A stretch of 64,000 nt of DNA from Ascidiaceihabitans sp. (GTDB lineage: Bacteria; Pseudomonadota; Alphaproteobacteria; Rhodobacterales; Rhodobacteraceae): the NCBI GenBank assembly GCA_028825475.1, contig JAPKAB010000004.1:62001-126000 (forward strand), written 5' to 3'. Position numbers and translations under genes: made by a program. The notes below the pieces were generated by a model. That model searched no databases and was not told the origin of the DNA. It was given only the letters and a program-made list of their open reading frames with translations. Positions 1 through 9,743 of this stretch are shown piece by piece; position 1 is the stretch's first letter, and every line of letters begins with the position of its first letter.

Positions 1-1066
1 CGATCATCGGAATTTTCACAGATGGGTCATGAAATAGATCTTTTTCACCTAACCAGTGGTCGCCCAAATAGTCACCATGATCAGATGTTAGAACAATCAT
101 CGTGTCCTTCAACTGATCCGTTTTCTCAAGGTAATCAAGCAACACACCAAGCTGGTCATCGCATTGTTTGATCAGCCCCATGTAGGCTGGGATTACCTTT
201 TGACGAACCTCTTCGCTTTGAAATGCGGTCGCGATCTTATTTTGCATGTACGCGCCAAAGACTGGCTGCGGCTCTATCTGTTCAGCGTCATCGCGCACAG
301 GAGCTGGCACATGCTGTTCGCCAAACATGTTGTGGTATGGGGCTGGTACGATGTAGGGCCAGTGCGGCTTGATAAAGCTGACGTGGGCACACCATGGGCC
401 TTTGCCGGTGTCGCGCGCTTGATCCATGAAATCGATAGTTTGACGTGTTAACCAAGGCGTCTCGCTGTCTTCTTCGCGAATATTGGCAGGCTTATCGGCA
501 TTATCGAACATCCAACCTGTTGCCTTGTTCCCGTCGTCATCAATGCCTGCATTGGCAAAATCAGCCCAAGGATTTTCAGACTCATACCCTTTGTCTTTAA
601 GGTATTCATTATAGGGTGATCGTTTTTCGTCGTAAAAGCCATCAGGCCCAGATCCCCAAAGACCATCATCCCTGATCCAAGCATCAAAACCACATTCAGC
701 TTGGCGCGCGCCAATCTCACTGTCAGGCGCAAGACCAAGCCGCGCCATCCCTTCAGCGTCAGCCTTCATATGCGTTTTGCCAATTAGCCAGCATTCCATT
801 CCCGCTTTACGCAGGTGATCGCCCAATGTCTGTTCACCGACCCGCAAAGGAAAACCGTTCCATGCAGCTCCGTGCGAGGACACGTAGCGGCCTGTGTAAA
901 AGCTCATCCGACTAGCACCACAAATTGTGGATTGGGCATAAGCGTTGGTAAACCGAACACCTTGGGCTGCCACACGATCAAAATTTGGTGTTTCCAGGTG
1001 CGGGTGACCTGCGCAACTTAGATAGTCAAACCGCAGTTGGTCATACATTATGAATAGGATATTCAA
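1..1066 (-). CDS. Sulfatase-family hydrolase, 3' part cut off by window edge
   Basis: About 355 residues are visible, reading off the left end of the window. The N-terminus (NILFIMYDQLRFDYLS) is the metal-binding strand typical of the alkaline phosphatase/sulfatase superfamily. The signature C-G-A-S-R, at about residues 55-59, matches the C/S-x-P/A-S-R site whose cysteine is converted to formylglycine in sulfatases. A later SDHGDYLGDH segment supplies the distal metal ligands. The likely start is TTG at 1066, preceded by a GAGG ribosome-binding site; the first in-frame ATG (1048) would delete part of the first strand. The substrate (sulfate ester, phosphonate monoester or choline sulfate) cannot be told. 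No signal peptide is visible, which suggests a cytoplasmic enzyme. Confidence 0.85.
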   Translation of the reverse strand, partial: MNILFIMYDQLRFDYLSCAGHPHLETPNFDRVAAQGVRFTNAYAQSTICGASRMSFYTGRYVSSHGAAWNGFPLRVGEQTLGDHLRKAGMECWLIGKTHMKADAEGMARLGLAPDSEIGARQAECGFDAWIRDDGLWGSGPDGFYDEKRSPYNEYLKDKGYESENPWADFANAGIDDDGNKATGWMFDNADKPANIREEDSETPWLTRQTIDFMDQARDTGKGPWCAHVSFIKPHWPYIVPAPYHNMFGEQHVPAPVRDDAEQIEPQPVFGAYMQNKIATAFQSEEVRQKVIPAYMGLIKQCDDQLGVLLDYLEKTDQLKDTMIVLTSDHGDYLGDHWLGEKDLFHDPSVKIPMI

Positions 1067-1221
1067 GGTCGCACCTCTTTATTAGCATAGTGTGGGCGCA
1101 GGGGTTCTGACGCGTCATCATTTTGAAGCGAAGTATTGACCGTTTCAGAGGTATGTACCAGCCTTTGATATGTAATCTTTGGCTTCCGCTCCAACATCAC
1201 CTTTGTGCCCTATGCAAAAGC

Positions 1222-1851
1222 ATGACAAACTTGCGCATGGATCAAATAACCAACATTTCAAACACGCAAAACCCGCCCTTCACGGCACCAAAACTGGGCA
1301 CTGTCAGGTTCATTGCTGTTGACGTGGAAACAGCTGGTTATGAAAGCGCAAGCATCTGTCAGATTGGGCTGGCATTTGTACAGTTCGACGGCTCAATCGA
1401 CACCTACAGTACCTACATCGATCCCCGTTCCCCTTTCGGCGATGGGAATACGCGCTTACACGGTATCGATGCCAGCACGGTCTTTGGTGCACCCGATTTC
1501 GTGCAAATGCTACCCCAGTTGCGGCAAACGATGGAAACGCACCCCCTTGTTCAACACAGTCGATTTGATGAAAAGGCGTTCGATGCTGCCTGCAAACTGA
1601 CCCAGCAACCGATCTTAAAGTCAGTGTGGTTCGACAGCGTCAAAATCGCCCGCAAAGCGTGGCCTGAGTTTAAAGGCAATGGTGGCCATGGCTTGGGACA
1701 TCTTAAAACTGCACTTGGGTTAAAGTTTCGCCACCATGATGCAGGCGAAGATGCCCGCGCGGCTGCCGAAGTGGTGCTGAAAGCTGAAACCGTCATGGGT
1801 GCTAAAATCAATATGCTTGGGTCGTCACGCCAACTCAAATTCGATTTCTAA
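1222..1851 (+). CDS. DEDDh 3'-5' exonuclease, DNA polymerase III epsilon-like
   Basis: This roughly 209-residue protein has the RNase T/DnaQ exonuclease fold. The first acidic motif is FIAVDVETAG (D-x-E). A central QHSRFDEKAFD carries the second Asp, and HHDAGEDARAAAEV carries the H-x4-D that defines the DEDDh class. Such proteins trim 3' ends of DNA or RNA; as a stand-alone form it need not be the replicative proofreader. The reading frame extends upstream to a TTG at 1123, but that stretch is unlike the family. ATG at 1222 or 1237 fits the domain better, and neither has a strong ribosome-binding site. It is divergent from the sulfatase and convergent with nrdJ. Confidence 0.8.
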   Translation: MTNLRMDQITNISNTQNPPFTAPKLGTVRFIAVDVETAGYESASICQIGLAFVQFDGSIDTYSTYIDPRSPFGDGNTRLHGIDASTVFGAPDFVQMLPQLRQTMETHPLVQHSRFDEKAFDAACKLTQQPILKSVWFDSVKIARKAWPEFKGNGGHGLGHLKTALGLKFRHHDAGEDARAAAEVVLKAETVMGAKINMLGSSRQLKFDF

Positions 1852-1865
1852 CCGTTGAGATCAAT

Positions 1866-1892
1866 AAAAAAGGGGCACCGCGTGGGTGCCCC
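1866..1892 (-). terminator. Rho-independent terminator of nrdJ
   Basis: The stem GGGGCACC/GGTGCCCC (1872-1879 with 1885-1892) is followed, when read on the minus strand, by six T residues (1866-1871). The T-run is on the nrdJ side only, so it ends the nrdJ transcript about 105 bases beyond its stop codon. On the plus strand the hairpin has no T-run. Confidence 0.85.
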
Positions 1893-1997
1893 TAGGTTCG
1901 CTTACTGAGCTCAATTATGAATACCGCTCTATTTGTTTTATGCCTGTGGCTCAGTCAGCGTCAGGGGCGAGCGCACCCGCCCCGGATCCTTAATATC

Positions 1998-4900
1998 TTA
2001 GCTACAGCCTGAAGTGCCGCCGCATGTGTTACACTTCATGCACGTACCGTTGCGCACCAAAGTATAGTTCCCACATTCGCCACAAGCTTCGCCCTCATAG
2101 CCTTGCATCTTTGCTTTGACCCGCGCGTCCATTGCAACGCCGCCACTGCTGATCGCAGTGCTAGATCCCGTTGAAACAGCAGTCGCCACTTCTGGAACCA
2201 GCGTTTGAAGGGAACCAACCGGGTCAGCGCCAGAAAACTGTGCATTTGCATCAGCCATACCGCCCTGCAAGACAACAAGGTCTTGTGGCAGACGCTTGCG
2301 TAAATAACCTGTAGAGCTGATTTGTTTTAGCACTTCCAAGGACTTGTTCGCCGTTGTGTCAGAAACTTCCGACACATTGCTTGAACCAGTTTGCTCACCG
2401 CCACCTAGGCTGTCGAAAGACGCACCTTCAGGTTGGACATGGGCCAAATCGGTGCGATCTAGGTATGACACGGCCAATTCACGGAAGATGTAATCAAGGA
2501 TCGACGTAGCCGATTTGATGCTGTCGTTGCCTTGGACCATGCCTGCTGGCTCGAACTTAGTGAATGTGAAGGCATCAACGAACTCTTCAAGTGGCACGCC
2601 GTACTGAAGACCAACAGAGACCGCGATTGCGAAGTTGTTCATCATAGCTCGGAAACCTGCGCCCTCTTTGTGCATATCAATAAAGATTTCACCAAGATTG
2701 CCGTCTTCATACTCACCCGTACGTAGGTAGACCTTGTGGCCCCCAACGTTGGCTTTTTGCGTATAACCCTTGCGACGCTGAGGCATCTTTTCGCGGTGCG
2801 ACTTGATGATCTCTTTGACGATGATCTTCTCAACGATCTTCTCAGCAAGGACAGTTGCTTTTTCGTGATTTGAGCCGCTCTCAAAGATTTCTTGTGCGTC
2901 TTCGTCGTCTTCGACCAAGGATGCAGCAAGTGGTTGGGATAGTTTGGAACCATCGCGGTACAACGCATTTGCTTTCACCCCCAAAGACCATGACAACTCA
3001 TAGGCCTTTTGGCAGTCTTCGATCGTTGCATCGTTTGGCATGTTGATCGTTTTAGAGATCGCACCAGAGATGAACGATTGCGCTGCAGCCATCATGTAGA
3101 TGTGGCTATTGACAGATAGATAGCGTTTGCCCGTCTTACCACATGGATTAGCACAATCGAAAATGCTGTAGTGCTCTTCTTTCAGGTGCGGTGCACCCTC
3201 CACAGTCATTGTCCCACACACGTGGTTGTTTGCAGCGTCTACATCAGCTTTGGAGAAACCCAGCGATTTCAACAAATCGAATGTTGGATCGTTCAGTTTA
3301 GCCGTTGGGATGCCCAGAACTTGGGTGCAGAACTCTTCGCCCAAAGTCCACTGGTTGAACACAAAGCGAATGTCGAAGGCACTTTCTAGGGCCGCATCAA
3401 CTTTCGCCAATTCATTTGGTCCAAAACCGTGACCTGCCAATGTGGTGTGGTTGATCCCCGGCGCATTGCCAATGGAACCGTGTCCAACTGCATAAGCAAC
3501 GATTTCTTCGATTTGCGCAGAACCGTAACCCTGCTTTTCTAGTGCCGCTGGAACGGATTGGTTGATGATCTTAAAGTAACCGCCACCGGCCAATTTCTTG
3601 AACTTTACCAAAGCAAAGTCTGGCTCGATCCCTGTTGTATCACAATCCATGACCAAACCGATTGTGCCTGTCGGGGCAATAACCGAAGTCTGTGCATTGC
3701 GGTAACCGTGCTTTTCACCCAGCTGCAAGGCTTCGTCCCAAGTGGACATCGCCATATCGATCAAGCGTGCATCTGGGCAGTTGGCGTGATCCAAAGGCAC
3801 TGGCTTAACTGCAAGTGCTTCATATCCATCCACAGCGCCGTAAGCCGCGTTGCGGTGGTTACGCATAACACGCAACATGTGCTCTTCGTTTTTCTTGTAG
3901 CCAGAGAACGCGCCCAATTCGCCCGCCATCTCAGCGGAAGTTGCGTATGCAACACCAGTCATGACAGCTGTCAAAGCACCACAAAGCGCGCGGCCTTCGT
4001 CACTGTCGTATGAATACCCCATGTTCATCAGCAAACCGCCAATGTTCGCATAGCCCAGACCCAAAGTGCGGAAGTCGTAAGAGCGCTGTGCGATCTCTTT
4101 TGATGGGAATTGCGCCATCATTACTGAGATTTCCAATGTCACTGTCCACAAGCGCGCAGTGTGCATGTAATCTTCGATCTGGAACTCGCCATCCTTAAGG
4201 AAGGTAAGCAAGTTCATCGAAGCCAGGTTACAGGCCGTATCATCAAGGAACATGTATTCAGAACATGGGTTCGATCCGCGGATCGCGCCATCTTCTGGGC
4301 AAGTGTGCCATTCGTTTACGGTGTCGTGGTATTGGATGCCCGGATCGGCACAAGCCCATGCAGCGTGTCCAACTTGTTCCCACAAGTCGCGTGCTTTGAT
4401 GGTTTTTGTGACCTTACCGTCTTTACGGTTGATCAACTCCCAATCTGCGTCTTTCTCAACAGCAGTCAGGAACGCGTTTGTCACGCGGATCGAGTTGTTA
4501 GAGTTTTGACCGGAAACGGATGAGTACGCCTCGGAATCCCAATCGGTGTCGTATGTTGGGAATTCAATGGACGTGTGACCCTGTTTTGCATAGTCCAGCA
4601 CGCGTTTTACGTATGTTTCTGGGATCGCTACTTTTTTCGCGTCGCGCACCGCTTCTTTAAGCTGTGGGTTAACCTTTGGCTCATAAGCATCGGCAACTGC
4701 ACCGTCCCATGCTTTGATCGCTGCAAAGATCGCGTTCAACTTCTGTTCGTGCATCTTAGAGCCAGCAACGATGGACGCCACTTTCTGCTCTTCAATCACT
4801 TTCCAGTTGATGAAGTCCTGAATATCAGGGTGATCTGCATCCACGATAACCATTTTGGCCGCGCGACGTGTTGTGCCGCCAGATTTAATCGCACCCGCTG

Positions 4901-5669
4901 CACGGTCACCAATTTTCAAGAAGCCCATCAAGCCGGATGATTTACCGCCACCAGATAGATTCTCGCCTGCCCCGCGCAAAGATGAGAAGTTCGTGCCTGT
5001 GCCCGAACCGTATTTGAACAAACGCGCCTCACGAACCCAAAGGTCCATGATGCCACCATCATTCACCAAATCGTCAGAAACAGATTGGATAAAGCAGGCG
5101 TGCGGCTGTGGGTGTTCATATGATGAAGTCGATTTTGTCAAAACACCGGTTTGGTAATCTACGTAATGATGCCCTTGGGCCGGACCATCGATACCGTAGG
5201 CCCAGTGAAGACCTGTATTAAACCACTGTGGAGAGTTTGGCGCAGAACGTTGGGACGCCAGCATATAGCGCATTTCATCGTAATATGACTGCGCGTCTGC
5301 TTCAGTGGTGAAGTAGCCACCTTTCCAGCCCCAGTATGTCCATGCACCAGCAAGACGATCAAAAACTTGTTTGGAAGAAGTTTCGCCACCGAACTCAACG
5401 TCGTCACCATCAGGGACAGAGCGCCAAAGGAATTCAGGAACGCCCTTCTCTTTTACTTTCTTCAGACTCGACGGAACACCAGCTTTGCGAAAGTACTTTT
5501 GCGCGATCACATCGCTGGCAACTTGGCTCCAGCTGTTTGGCACTTCGACGTTGTCGAGGTGGAACACAATTGTCCCATCCGGGTTACGGATCTCAGAAAC
5601 CGTCGTGATAAAATCCAAAGACGCATAAGCGTCTTTTCCTGCCGTTGTAAATTTACGTTCTATTTTCAT
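1998..5669 (-). CDS. nrdJ: Adenosylcobalamin-dependent (class II) ribonucleotide reductase
   Basis: This 1223-residue enzyme reduces ribonucleotides to deoxyribonucleotides using a cobalamin-generated thiyl radical, so it needs no oxygen. The active-site NPCSE lies at about 467-471 (Cys469, Glu471). A likely redox pair is Cys192 ([12 protein letters not shown]) and Cys480 ([13 protein letters not shown]). A conserved APTGTIG loop follows. The last 30 residues hold CGECG, CMKCNTC and a terminal Cys, the flexible thiol-relay or zinc-like tail of the long NrdJ form. The start is ATG 5669 with GGGG upstream; the open frame continues to 5786 without ATG-type support. The gene stands alone with its own terminator and a candidate NrdR operator upstream. 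No cobalamin riboswitch was seen. Confidence 0.95.
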   Translation of the reverse strand: MKIERKFTTAGKDAYASLDFITTVSEIRNPDGTIVFHLDNVEVPNSWSQVASDVIAQKYFRKAGVPSSLKKVKEKGVPEFLWRSVPDGDDVEFGGETSSKQVFDRLAGAWTYWGWKGGYFTTEADAQSYYDEMRYMLASQRSAPNSPQWFNTGLHWAYGIDGPAQGHHYVDYQTGVLTKSTSSYEHPQPHACFIQSVSDDLVNDGGIMDLWVREARLFKYGSGTGTNFSSLRGAGENLSGGGKSSGLMGFLKIGDRAAGAIKSGGTTRRAAKMVIVDADHPDIQDFINWKVIEEQKVASIVAGSKMHEQKLNAIFAAIKAWDGAVADAYEPKVNPQLKEAVRDAKKVAIPETYVKRVLDYAKQGHTSIEFPTYDTDWDSEAYSSVSGQNSNNSIRVTNAFLTAVEKDADWELINRKDGKVTKTIKARDLWEQVGHAAWACADPGIQYHDTVNEWHTCPEDGAIRGSNPCSEYMFLDDTACNLASMNLLTFLKDGEFQIEDYMHTARLWTVTLEISVMMAQFPSKEIAQRSYDFRTLGLGYANIGGLLMNMGYSYDSDEGRALCGALTAVMTGVAYATSAEMAGELGAFSGYKKNEEHMLRVMRNHRNAAYGAVDGYEALAVKPVPLDHANCPDARLIDMAMSTWDEALQLGEKHGYRNAQTSVIAPTGTIGLVMDCDTTGIEPDFALVKFKKLAGGGYFKIINQSVPAALEKQGYGSAQIEEIVAYAVGHGSIGNAPGINHTTLAGHGFGPNELAKVDAALESAFDIRFVFNQWTLGEEFCTQVLGIPTAKLNDPTFDLLKSLGFSKADVDAANNHVCGTMTVEGAPHLKEEHYSIFDCANPCGKTGKRYLSVNSHIYMMAAAQSFISGAISKTINMPNDATIEDCQKAYELSWSLGVKANALYRDGSKLSQPLAASLVEDDEDAQEIFESGSNHEKATVLAEKIVEKIIVKEIIKSHREKMPQRRKGYTQKANVGGHKVYLRTGEYEDGNLGEIFIDMHKEGAGFRAMMNNFAIAVSVGLQYGVPLEEFVDAFTFTKFEPAGMVQGNDSIKSATSILDYIFRELAVSYLDRTDLAHVQPEGASFDSLGGGEQTGSSNVSEVSDTTANKSLEVLKQISSTGYLRKRLPQDLVVLQGGMADANAQFSGADPVGSLQTLVPEVATAVSTGSSTAISSGGVAMDARVKAKMQGYEGEACGECGNYTLVRNGTCMKCNTCGGTSGCS

Positions 5670-5841
5670 TTCGCTGCCCCATATTCCAGCAATTCTAATA
5701 ACGAACTCAACCCAAAGAAGAGCTACCGCACTCACAGCAGAATGAGTGAAACGACTGGTTGTTTCGGCACTGCCGAATCCGACCAAAATTCAATCGGTCT
5801 AACGCCGATCTCCGATTTCACACGATATGCACGCTTTAGCT

Positions 5842-5893
5842 TTTATACACTAAATCTAGTGGTGCTTCTGACTTAATGCACAACTTGGCGTAT
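5842..5893 (-). promoter_or_regulatory. Candidate nrdJ promoter with tandem NrdR boxes
   Basis: On the plus strand, 5847-5862 reads ACACTAAATCTAGTGG, matching 13 of 16 positions of the NrdR consensus ACACWATATATWGTGT. A second, weaker site (9 of 16) lies at 5878-5893, exactly 31 bp away, the spacing known for paired NrdR boxes. On the minus strand a TATAAA (5842-5847) abuts the stronger box and could be the nrdJ -10 element; no clear -35 is visible. The site lies about 180 bases upstream of the nrdJ start. Confidence 0.55.
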
Positions 5894-6285
5894 TTGAGCC
5901 TAGTTGGTCAACGCAATTTTTATGATTTTTCTGTTGATTTGGGGCTTGATCAATTTTGACGCGAACGACGATTTGTGGACCAGTTGATTCATACAAAAAC
6001 TGTCCCCAATCGTTATCAAAAAGGTTAACGAACGAGTGACAGAGTTTTATTGAGAGTATTGGCTAATTTAGAGCCAAAGGGTGAAGTCATTTCTTAAGTT
6101 ATCCACAGATCAAAAAGATATCTATCTTAATACCCGGCCACAATTTGTGTCACAGCAAAAAGGTCACAACCCAAGATTTGCTACATACAAAATTATTTAA
6201 AAATGTCCTGAATTCAGTCTTTGTGCGGTGCTGACCCGTGAATCACCCTACCGCTACATTATGTATGATTGTGCCGAAACAACAA
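5894..6285. other. A+T-rich non-coding stretch with a consensus DnaA box
   Basis: About 390 bases between nrdJ and the tRNA-Pro terminator hold no credible gene. A perfect DnaA 9-mer, TTATCCACA, lies at 6099-6107, in an A+T-rich setting with runs such as AAAAAGATATCTATC. A poor partial match is at 5974-5982. One perfect box is not enough to propose a replication origin; regulation of nrdJ by DnaA is the simpler idea. Confidence 0.45.
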
Positions 6286-6310
6286 AAGGCGGCACAAAAT
6301 GTGCCGCCTT
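6280..6310 (-). terminator. Terminator of the tRNA-Pro transcript
   Basis: A perfect 11-bp stem, AAGGCGGCACA/TGTGCCGCCTT (6286-6296 with 6300-6310), has a 3-base loop. On the minus strand it is followed by a T-rich tail (TTTTGTTGTTT). It lies 25 bases past the tRNA 3' end. Confidence 0.85.
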
Positions 6311-6334
6311 GCTGCCCAGTCGAACTGGTGTTGA

Positions 6335-6411
<77 letters not shown>

Positions 6412-6455
6412 AACCATAGGCACTCTTTAGACAAGGTAATCGGGATTGAAAACCC

Positions 6456-6917
6456 CTAACACGACCAAGAAGGGTCACCTTTTTCAAAAGATTGATGTCG
6501 CAGCTCTGTTCCAACGGAAATACCCATAGATTTGGCTAATCCACCATTAATTTCGAGCACCGCAATCCCTGTTCCACCATAAATTGGCGTCTCATCTAGA
6601 GGTATTGCCATATGGTGGATGTGCCTAACGACCCCTTTAGAATCAATAAACAGCATATCTAACGGAATCAGGGTGTTTCTCATCCAGAAAGAAAGCGGGC
6701 TTGGAGAATCGTACACGAACAGCATTCCGGCAGCCGATGGCATGCTGGGGCGATTCATTAAGCCGATTTGCTGAGATGATTGTGTATCTGCGATTTCTAT
6801 CGAAAATCTGGCCTGCCCCCATTCACCACGAAGGTAAACGGTGTCTTCGCGGCAGGAAGCGATCGCAGCATTGGATGTCACCCAGACAAGGATGAATGCC
6901 AATGCCGCGCGAACCAT
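6456..6917 (-). CDS. DUF192 family exported protein
   Basis: This 153-residue protein has an N-terminal hydrophobic signal sequence (about residues 1-21, AALAFILVWVTSNAAIA) and a DUF192 domain. Typical blocks are QQIGLMNRPSMP, GMLFVY, FWMRNTLIPLDMLFID and GGLAKSMGISVG. The family is a small beta-rich fold of unknown biochemical function, probably periplasmic here. Its ATG overlaps the stop of the upstream cold-shock gene as TAATG, so the two are translationally coupled. Confidence 0.85.
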   Translation of the reverse strand: MVRAALAFILVWVTSNAAIASCREDTVYLRGEWGQARFSIEIADTQSSQQIGLMNRPSMPSAAGMLFVYDSPSPLSFWMRNTLIPLDMLFIDSKGVVRHIHHMAIPLDETPIYGGTGIAVLEINGGLAKSMGISVGTELRHQSFEKGDPSWSC

Positions 6918-7450
6918 TACTTCGCGCTCTGCAGTGCTGTTTCCCAGGCCTGGACAGCAACAGCCATTTTACCACGTTTTCCATCAATTACTCTGATAGC
7001 TAACGCTTCACCTGGTTGGAGATCAGACAGGCCGGAACGACGTAGAACTTCTACATGAAGAAATATGTCGTCTTCTCGACCAAAAAGGTTGGCGAACCCA
7101 AAACCCTTTCCTTTGTCGAACCATTTAACACGGCCCGGCTCTAATGGTGCGTTTTCGATGTTTTGAATATCAATTTCAGAAAAATCACCGAAGATTTCAG
7201 CGTCAAGGCCAACAGGTGGCTCCAAACTAATAACTTCTAAAGCTTGCGCACCACGATCTGTCTTCTGAGTATCAATTACAATACGAGAGGAATCCGCGAC
7301 CGAGTTTTGACCAAAGTTCCGAAGAACATTGACGTGCAACAAGATGTCAGGGCCGCCTGTATCAGATACTACAAACCCAAATCCTTTAACCGGATCAAAC
7401 CACTTAACCAATCCGGTTACGCGTTCTATGTCATTCATCTCGTTGGTCAC
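6917..7450 (-). CDS. Protein with two cold-shock domains
   Basis: This 177-residue protein carries two cold-shock (OB-fold) nucleic-acid-binding domains, at about 10-72 and 108-172. Each contains the RNP-like pair: GLVKWFDPVKGFGFV with DILLHVNVL, and GRVKWFDKGKGFGFA with DIFLHVEVL. An acidic linker joins them. Such proteins bind single-stranded RNA or DNA and can melt RNA structure. The frame opens with GTG at 7450, but ATG at 7438 (MNDIERV) is an equally plausible start. Its stop overlaps the DUF192 start. Confidence 0.88.
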   Translation of the reverse strand: MTNEMNDIERVTGLVKWFDPVKGFGFVVSDTGGPDILLHVNVLRNFGQNSVADSSRIVIDTQKTDRGAQALEVISLEPPVGLDAEIFGDFSEIDIQNIENAPLEPGRVKWFDKGKGFGFANLFGREDDIFLHVEVLRRSGLSDLQPGEALAIRVIDGKRGKMAVAVQAWETALQSAK

Positions 7451-7567
7451 TACTACTCTTTCTATTCCCAGCCTAAGCCGTGAAGCAGTCTTGCGCGATT
7501 TTCCCTTCCCTTTTCAAGTCAAAAAATTAACTAAAATCAATTAATTGCATTTCACGATACGTGAAAT

Positions 7568-8185
7568 TCATGGATTCAAACGACTTACTGTCCACTCAGA
7601 ACCGTCATTTTCACGACGCCAAACAAAACGGTCATGCAATCTAAAGTCACCATCTGCCCAGAACTCTATCTCGGTTGGAGAGATGCGATACCCACCCCAA
7701 AATGGGGGTCTCTCCGGATTGGCTCCATGCTTTGCTGTAATCTTTGCGACTTCAGCCAGCAAAGTTGCACGGTTCTTTAGTGGTCTGCTTTGTTTCGATG
7801 CCCATGCACCCAATCGACTTTTTAAGGATCTTGATTGAAAGTAAGCATCAGCAGTCGCACCATCTTCTTTAACTACGGTACCGCGTACGCGAATTTGACG
7901 GCGTAGAGATTTCCAATGCATGACGAATGCCACTTTGCCCGCACCGTCAATTTCCTGGGCTTTGGCGCTTTCGTAGTTAGTGTAGAAGACAAATGCATCT
8001 TCCTCCACGCCTTTTAGTAGAACCATCCGCACGTTTGGCATGCCACTGGAATCGACTGTGGACAGTGCAATTGCGTTAGGATCATTCAGTTCCGCAGCCT
8101 CAGCTTCTTTTAGCCATTCCTGGGCAATAACGAACGGATCTTGGCCTGCGAATTTTCCAGTAGATACTGGGTTTTGGTCGGTCAT
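7568..8185 (-). CDS. pdxH: Pyridoxamine 5'-phosphate oxidase
   Basis: This 205-residue FMN enzyme oxidises pyridoxamine- or pyridoxine-5'-phosphate to pyridoxal phosphate. Family blocks include [22 protein letters not shown], split by the FMN site, [25 protein letters not shown], and the C-terminal [17 protein letters not shown] and TVSRLNP. Length and both ends match the family. It is transcribed away from fabI, with a 160-bp shared upstream region. Confidence 0.95.
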   Translation of the reverse strand: MTDQNPVSTGKFAGQDPFVIAQEWLKEAEAAELNDPNAIALSTVDSSGMPNVRMVLLKGVEEDAFVFYTNYESAKAQEIDGAGKVAFVMHWKSLRRQIRVRGTVVKEDGATADAYFQSRSLKSRLGAWASKQSRPLKNRATLLAEVAKITAKHGANPERPPFWGGYRISPTEIEFWADGDFRLHDRFVWRRENDGSEWTVSRLNP

Positions 8186-8247
8186 CGATTTTCCTAAACA
8201 AGGCTGAGGTTGTTGTTTGTTAGGCCATAAGCTAGGGCAAACTTAGT

Positions 8248-8259
8248 AGTTGGCCAACT
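8248..8259. promoter_or_regulatory. Perfect 12-bp palindrome between pdxH and fabI
   Basis: AGTTGGCCAACT is a perfect dyad centred roughly midway in the divergent pdxH-fabI spacer, 86 bases before the fabI start. It could be an operator. No known regulator can be named from the sequence alone. Confidence 0.3.
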
Positions 8260-8345
8260 CTCTATTGCCACGATATCTTGATGCACGTTGCGTAATCGCC
8301 TAAACGTCGAAAAGAAAACATTTAAAACTTTGCGGGGGACTGAGC

Positions 8346-9152
8346 ATGTCAAACAACCTAATGACGGGAAAACGCGGCCTTATAATGGGTCTAGCCAACG
8401 ACAAGTCCATCGCGTGGGGCATTGCGAAAGCATGTGCTGATGCTGGTGCTGAACTTGCCTTTTCCTATCAAGGTGATGCGTTGAAAAAACGTGTTGATCC
8501 ATTGGCCGCTCAGTTGGGCAGCGAAATCGTTCTGCCGTGTGACGTTAGCGACGCGGCCTCAATGGATGCATTGTTCGACAGCCTTAAAGAGCATTGGGGT
8601 CAGTTAGACTTTGTTGTTCACGCTATCGGATTTTCAGACAAAAACGAATTGCGCGGTCGTTATGTAGACACAAGCCGTGACAACTTTGCGATGACAATGG
8701 ACATTTCGGTCTACTCGTTCACTGCAATCATGCAGCGCGCTGAGAAAATGATGACCGATGGCGGCAGCGCCCTCACCCTCACATACTACGGCGCGGAGCA
8801 AGTGATGCCGCATTATAATGTAATGGGCGTGGCCAAGGCCGCACTTGAAGCTTCCGTTAAGTACTTAGCTGAAGATTTAGGTAAAGACGGCATTCGTGTA
8901 AACGCGATTTCCGCAGGCCCAATCAAAACATTGGCTGCGTCCGGAATTGGCGATTTCCGTTACATCATGAAATGGAACGAATACAACTCTCCACTACGTC
9001 GCAACGTGACAATCGACGACGTTGGTAAATCTGCGCTGTATCTACTGTCAGATCTTGGCTCAGGTACGACAGGTGAAAACCTTCACGTGGATGCAGGTTA
9101 CCATGTTGTTGGTATGAAAGCAGTCGATGCTCCGGATATGAGCAAAGACTAA
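8346..9152 (+). CDS. fabI: Enoyl-[acyl-carrier-protein] reductase
   Basis: This 268-residue member of the short-chain dehydrogenase superfamily catalyses the last step of each fatty-acid elongation cycle. The N-terminal nucleotide-binding loop is the divergent FabI type (MGLANDKSIAWGIA, residues 14-27). The catalytic pair is Tyr157-x6-Lys164 (HYNVMGVAK), with Tyr147/148 nearby. A strong GGGGG ribosome-binding site precedes the ATG. An AT-rich promoter region shared with pdxH lies upstream, with a palindrome that might be an operator. Confidence 0.95.
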   Translation: MSNNLMTGKRGLIMGLANDKSIAWGIAKACADAGAELAFSYQGDALKKRVDPLAAQLGSEIVLPCDVSDAASMDALFDSLKEHWGQLDFVVHAIGFSDKNELRGRYVDTSRDNFAMTMDISVYSFTAIMQRAEKMMTDGGSALTLTYYGAEQVMPHYNVMGVAKAALEASVKYLAEDLGKDGIRVNAISAGPIKTLAASGIGDFRYIMKWNEYNSPLRRNVTIDDVGKSALYLLSDLGSGTTGENLHVDAGYHVVGMKAVDAPDMSKD

Positions 9153-9221
9153 TCACAATCTCTTCCGAACCATTTATAAAATTCAATGGTTCGGCTTCAA
9201 TTTGCTATTAGGATGTAGACT

Positions 9222-9725
9222 ATGTCAGATCGCTTGCCTCACGAAAAAGGGTTCCATATCAGCTGGGATCAAATCCACCGAGACAGCCGTGCGCTTGCTT
9301 GGCGCTTGGATGGCAAAGGGCCTGATGACGGCGCATGGCGTGCAATTGTCGCGATCACACGTGGTGGCATGGCCCCTGCAATGATCATCGCGCGCGAGTT
9401 GGATGTGCGTACAGTCGATACTATCAGCATCAAAAGCTATGATCACCAAGATCAATCGGACGCCAAAGTTCTTAAGCACCCTGACGCAGATATGATGGGT
9501 GACGGCACTGGTATCCTGATCATCGACGATCTGGTCGACAGTGGTAAAACTCTAGAAGTTGTTCGTGCCCTTTATCCAAACGCACACTTTGCGACCGTAT
9601 ATGCGAAACCAAAAGGCGAGCCACAGGTCGACACGTTCATTACCGGCGTTTCCCAAGACACTTGGATTTTCTTCCCTTGGGATATGGCGCTTCAGTACGT
9701 TGAGCCATACCGCGGAACAGACTGA
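9222..9725 (+). CDS. gpt: Xanthine (guanine) phosphoribosyltransferase
   Basis: This 167-residue purine-salvage enzyme transfers phosphoribose from PRPP to xanthine or guanine. The PRPP-binding motif is [17 protein letters not shown] (about residues 92-108). [21 protein letters not shown] is the substrate-side loop, and [10 protein letters not shown] near the C-terminus is typical of Gpt. It lies 18 bases before the aminotransferase gene and about 70 bases after fabI, so co-transcription with the former is likely. Confidence 0.9.
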   Translation: MSDRLPHEKGFHISWDQIHRDSRALAWRLDGKGPDDGAWRAIVAITRGGMAPAMIIARELDVRTVDTISIKSYDHQDQSDAKVLKHPDADMMGDGTGILIIDDLVDSGKTLEVVRALYPNAHFATVYAKPKGEPQVDTFITGVSQDTWIFFPWDMALQYVEPYRGTD

Positions 9726-9743
9726 ACCAATTAGGGCCGTCAC

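Noticed and set aside
448..738. A 96-codon minus-strand frame at the left end
   Set aside because: It is out of frame with the sulfatase, whose conserved motifs are in the TTG-started frame running off the window.
5670..6230. Cobalamin riboswitch for nrdJ
   Set aside because: No B12-box-like core or adenosylcobalamin riboswitch pattern could be found in the upstream region.
5894..6285. Chromosomal replication origin
   Set aside because: Only one perfect DnaA box and no box array; neighbouring genes are not those usually found at alphaproteobacterial origins.
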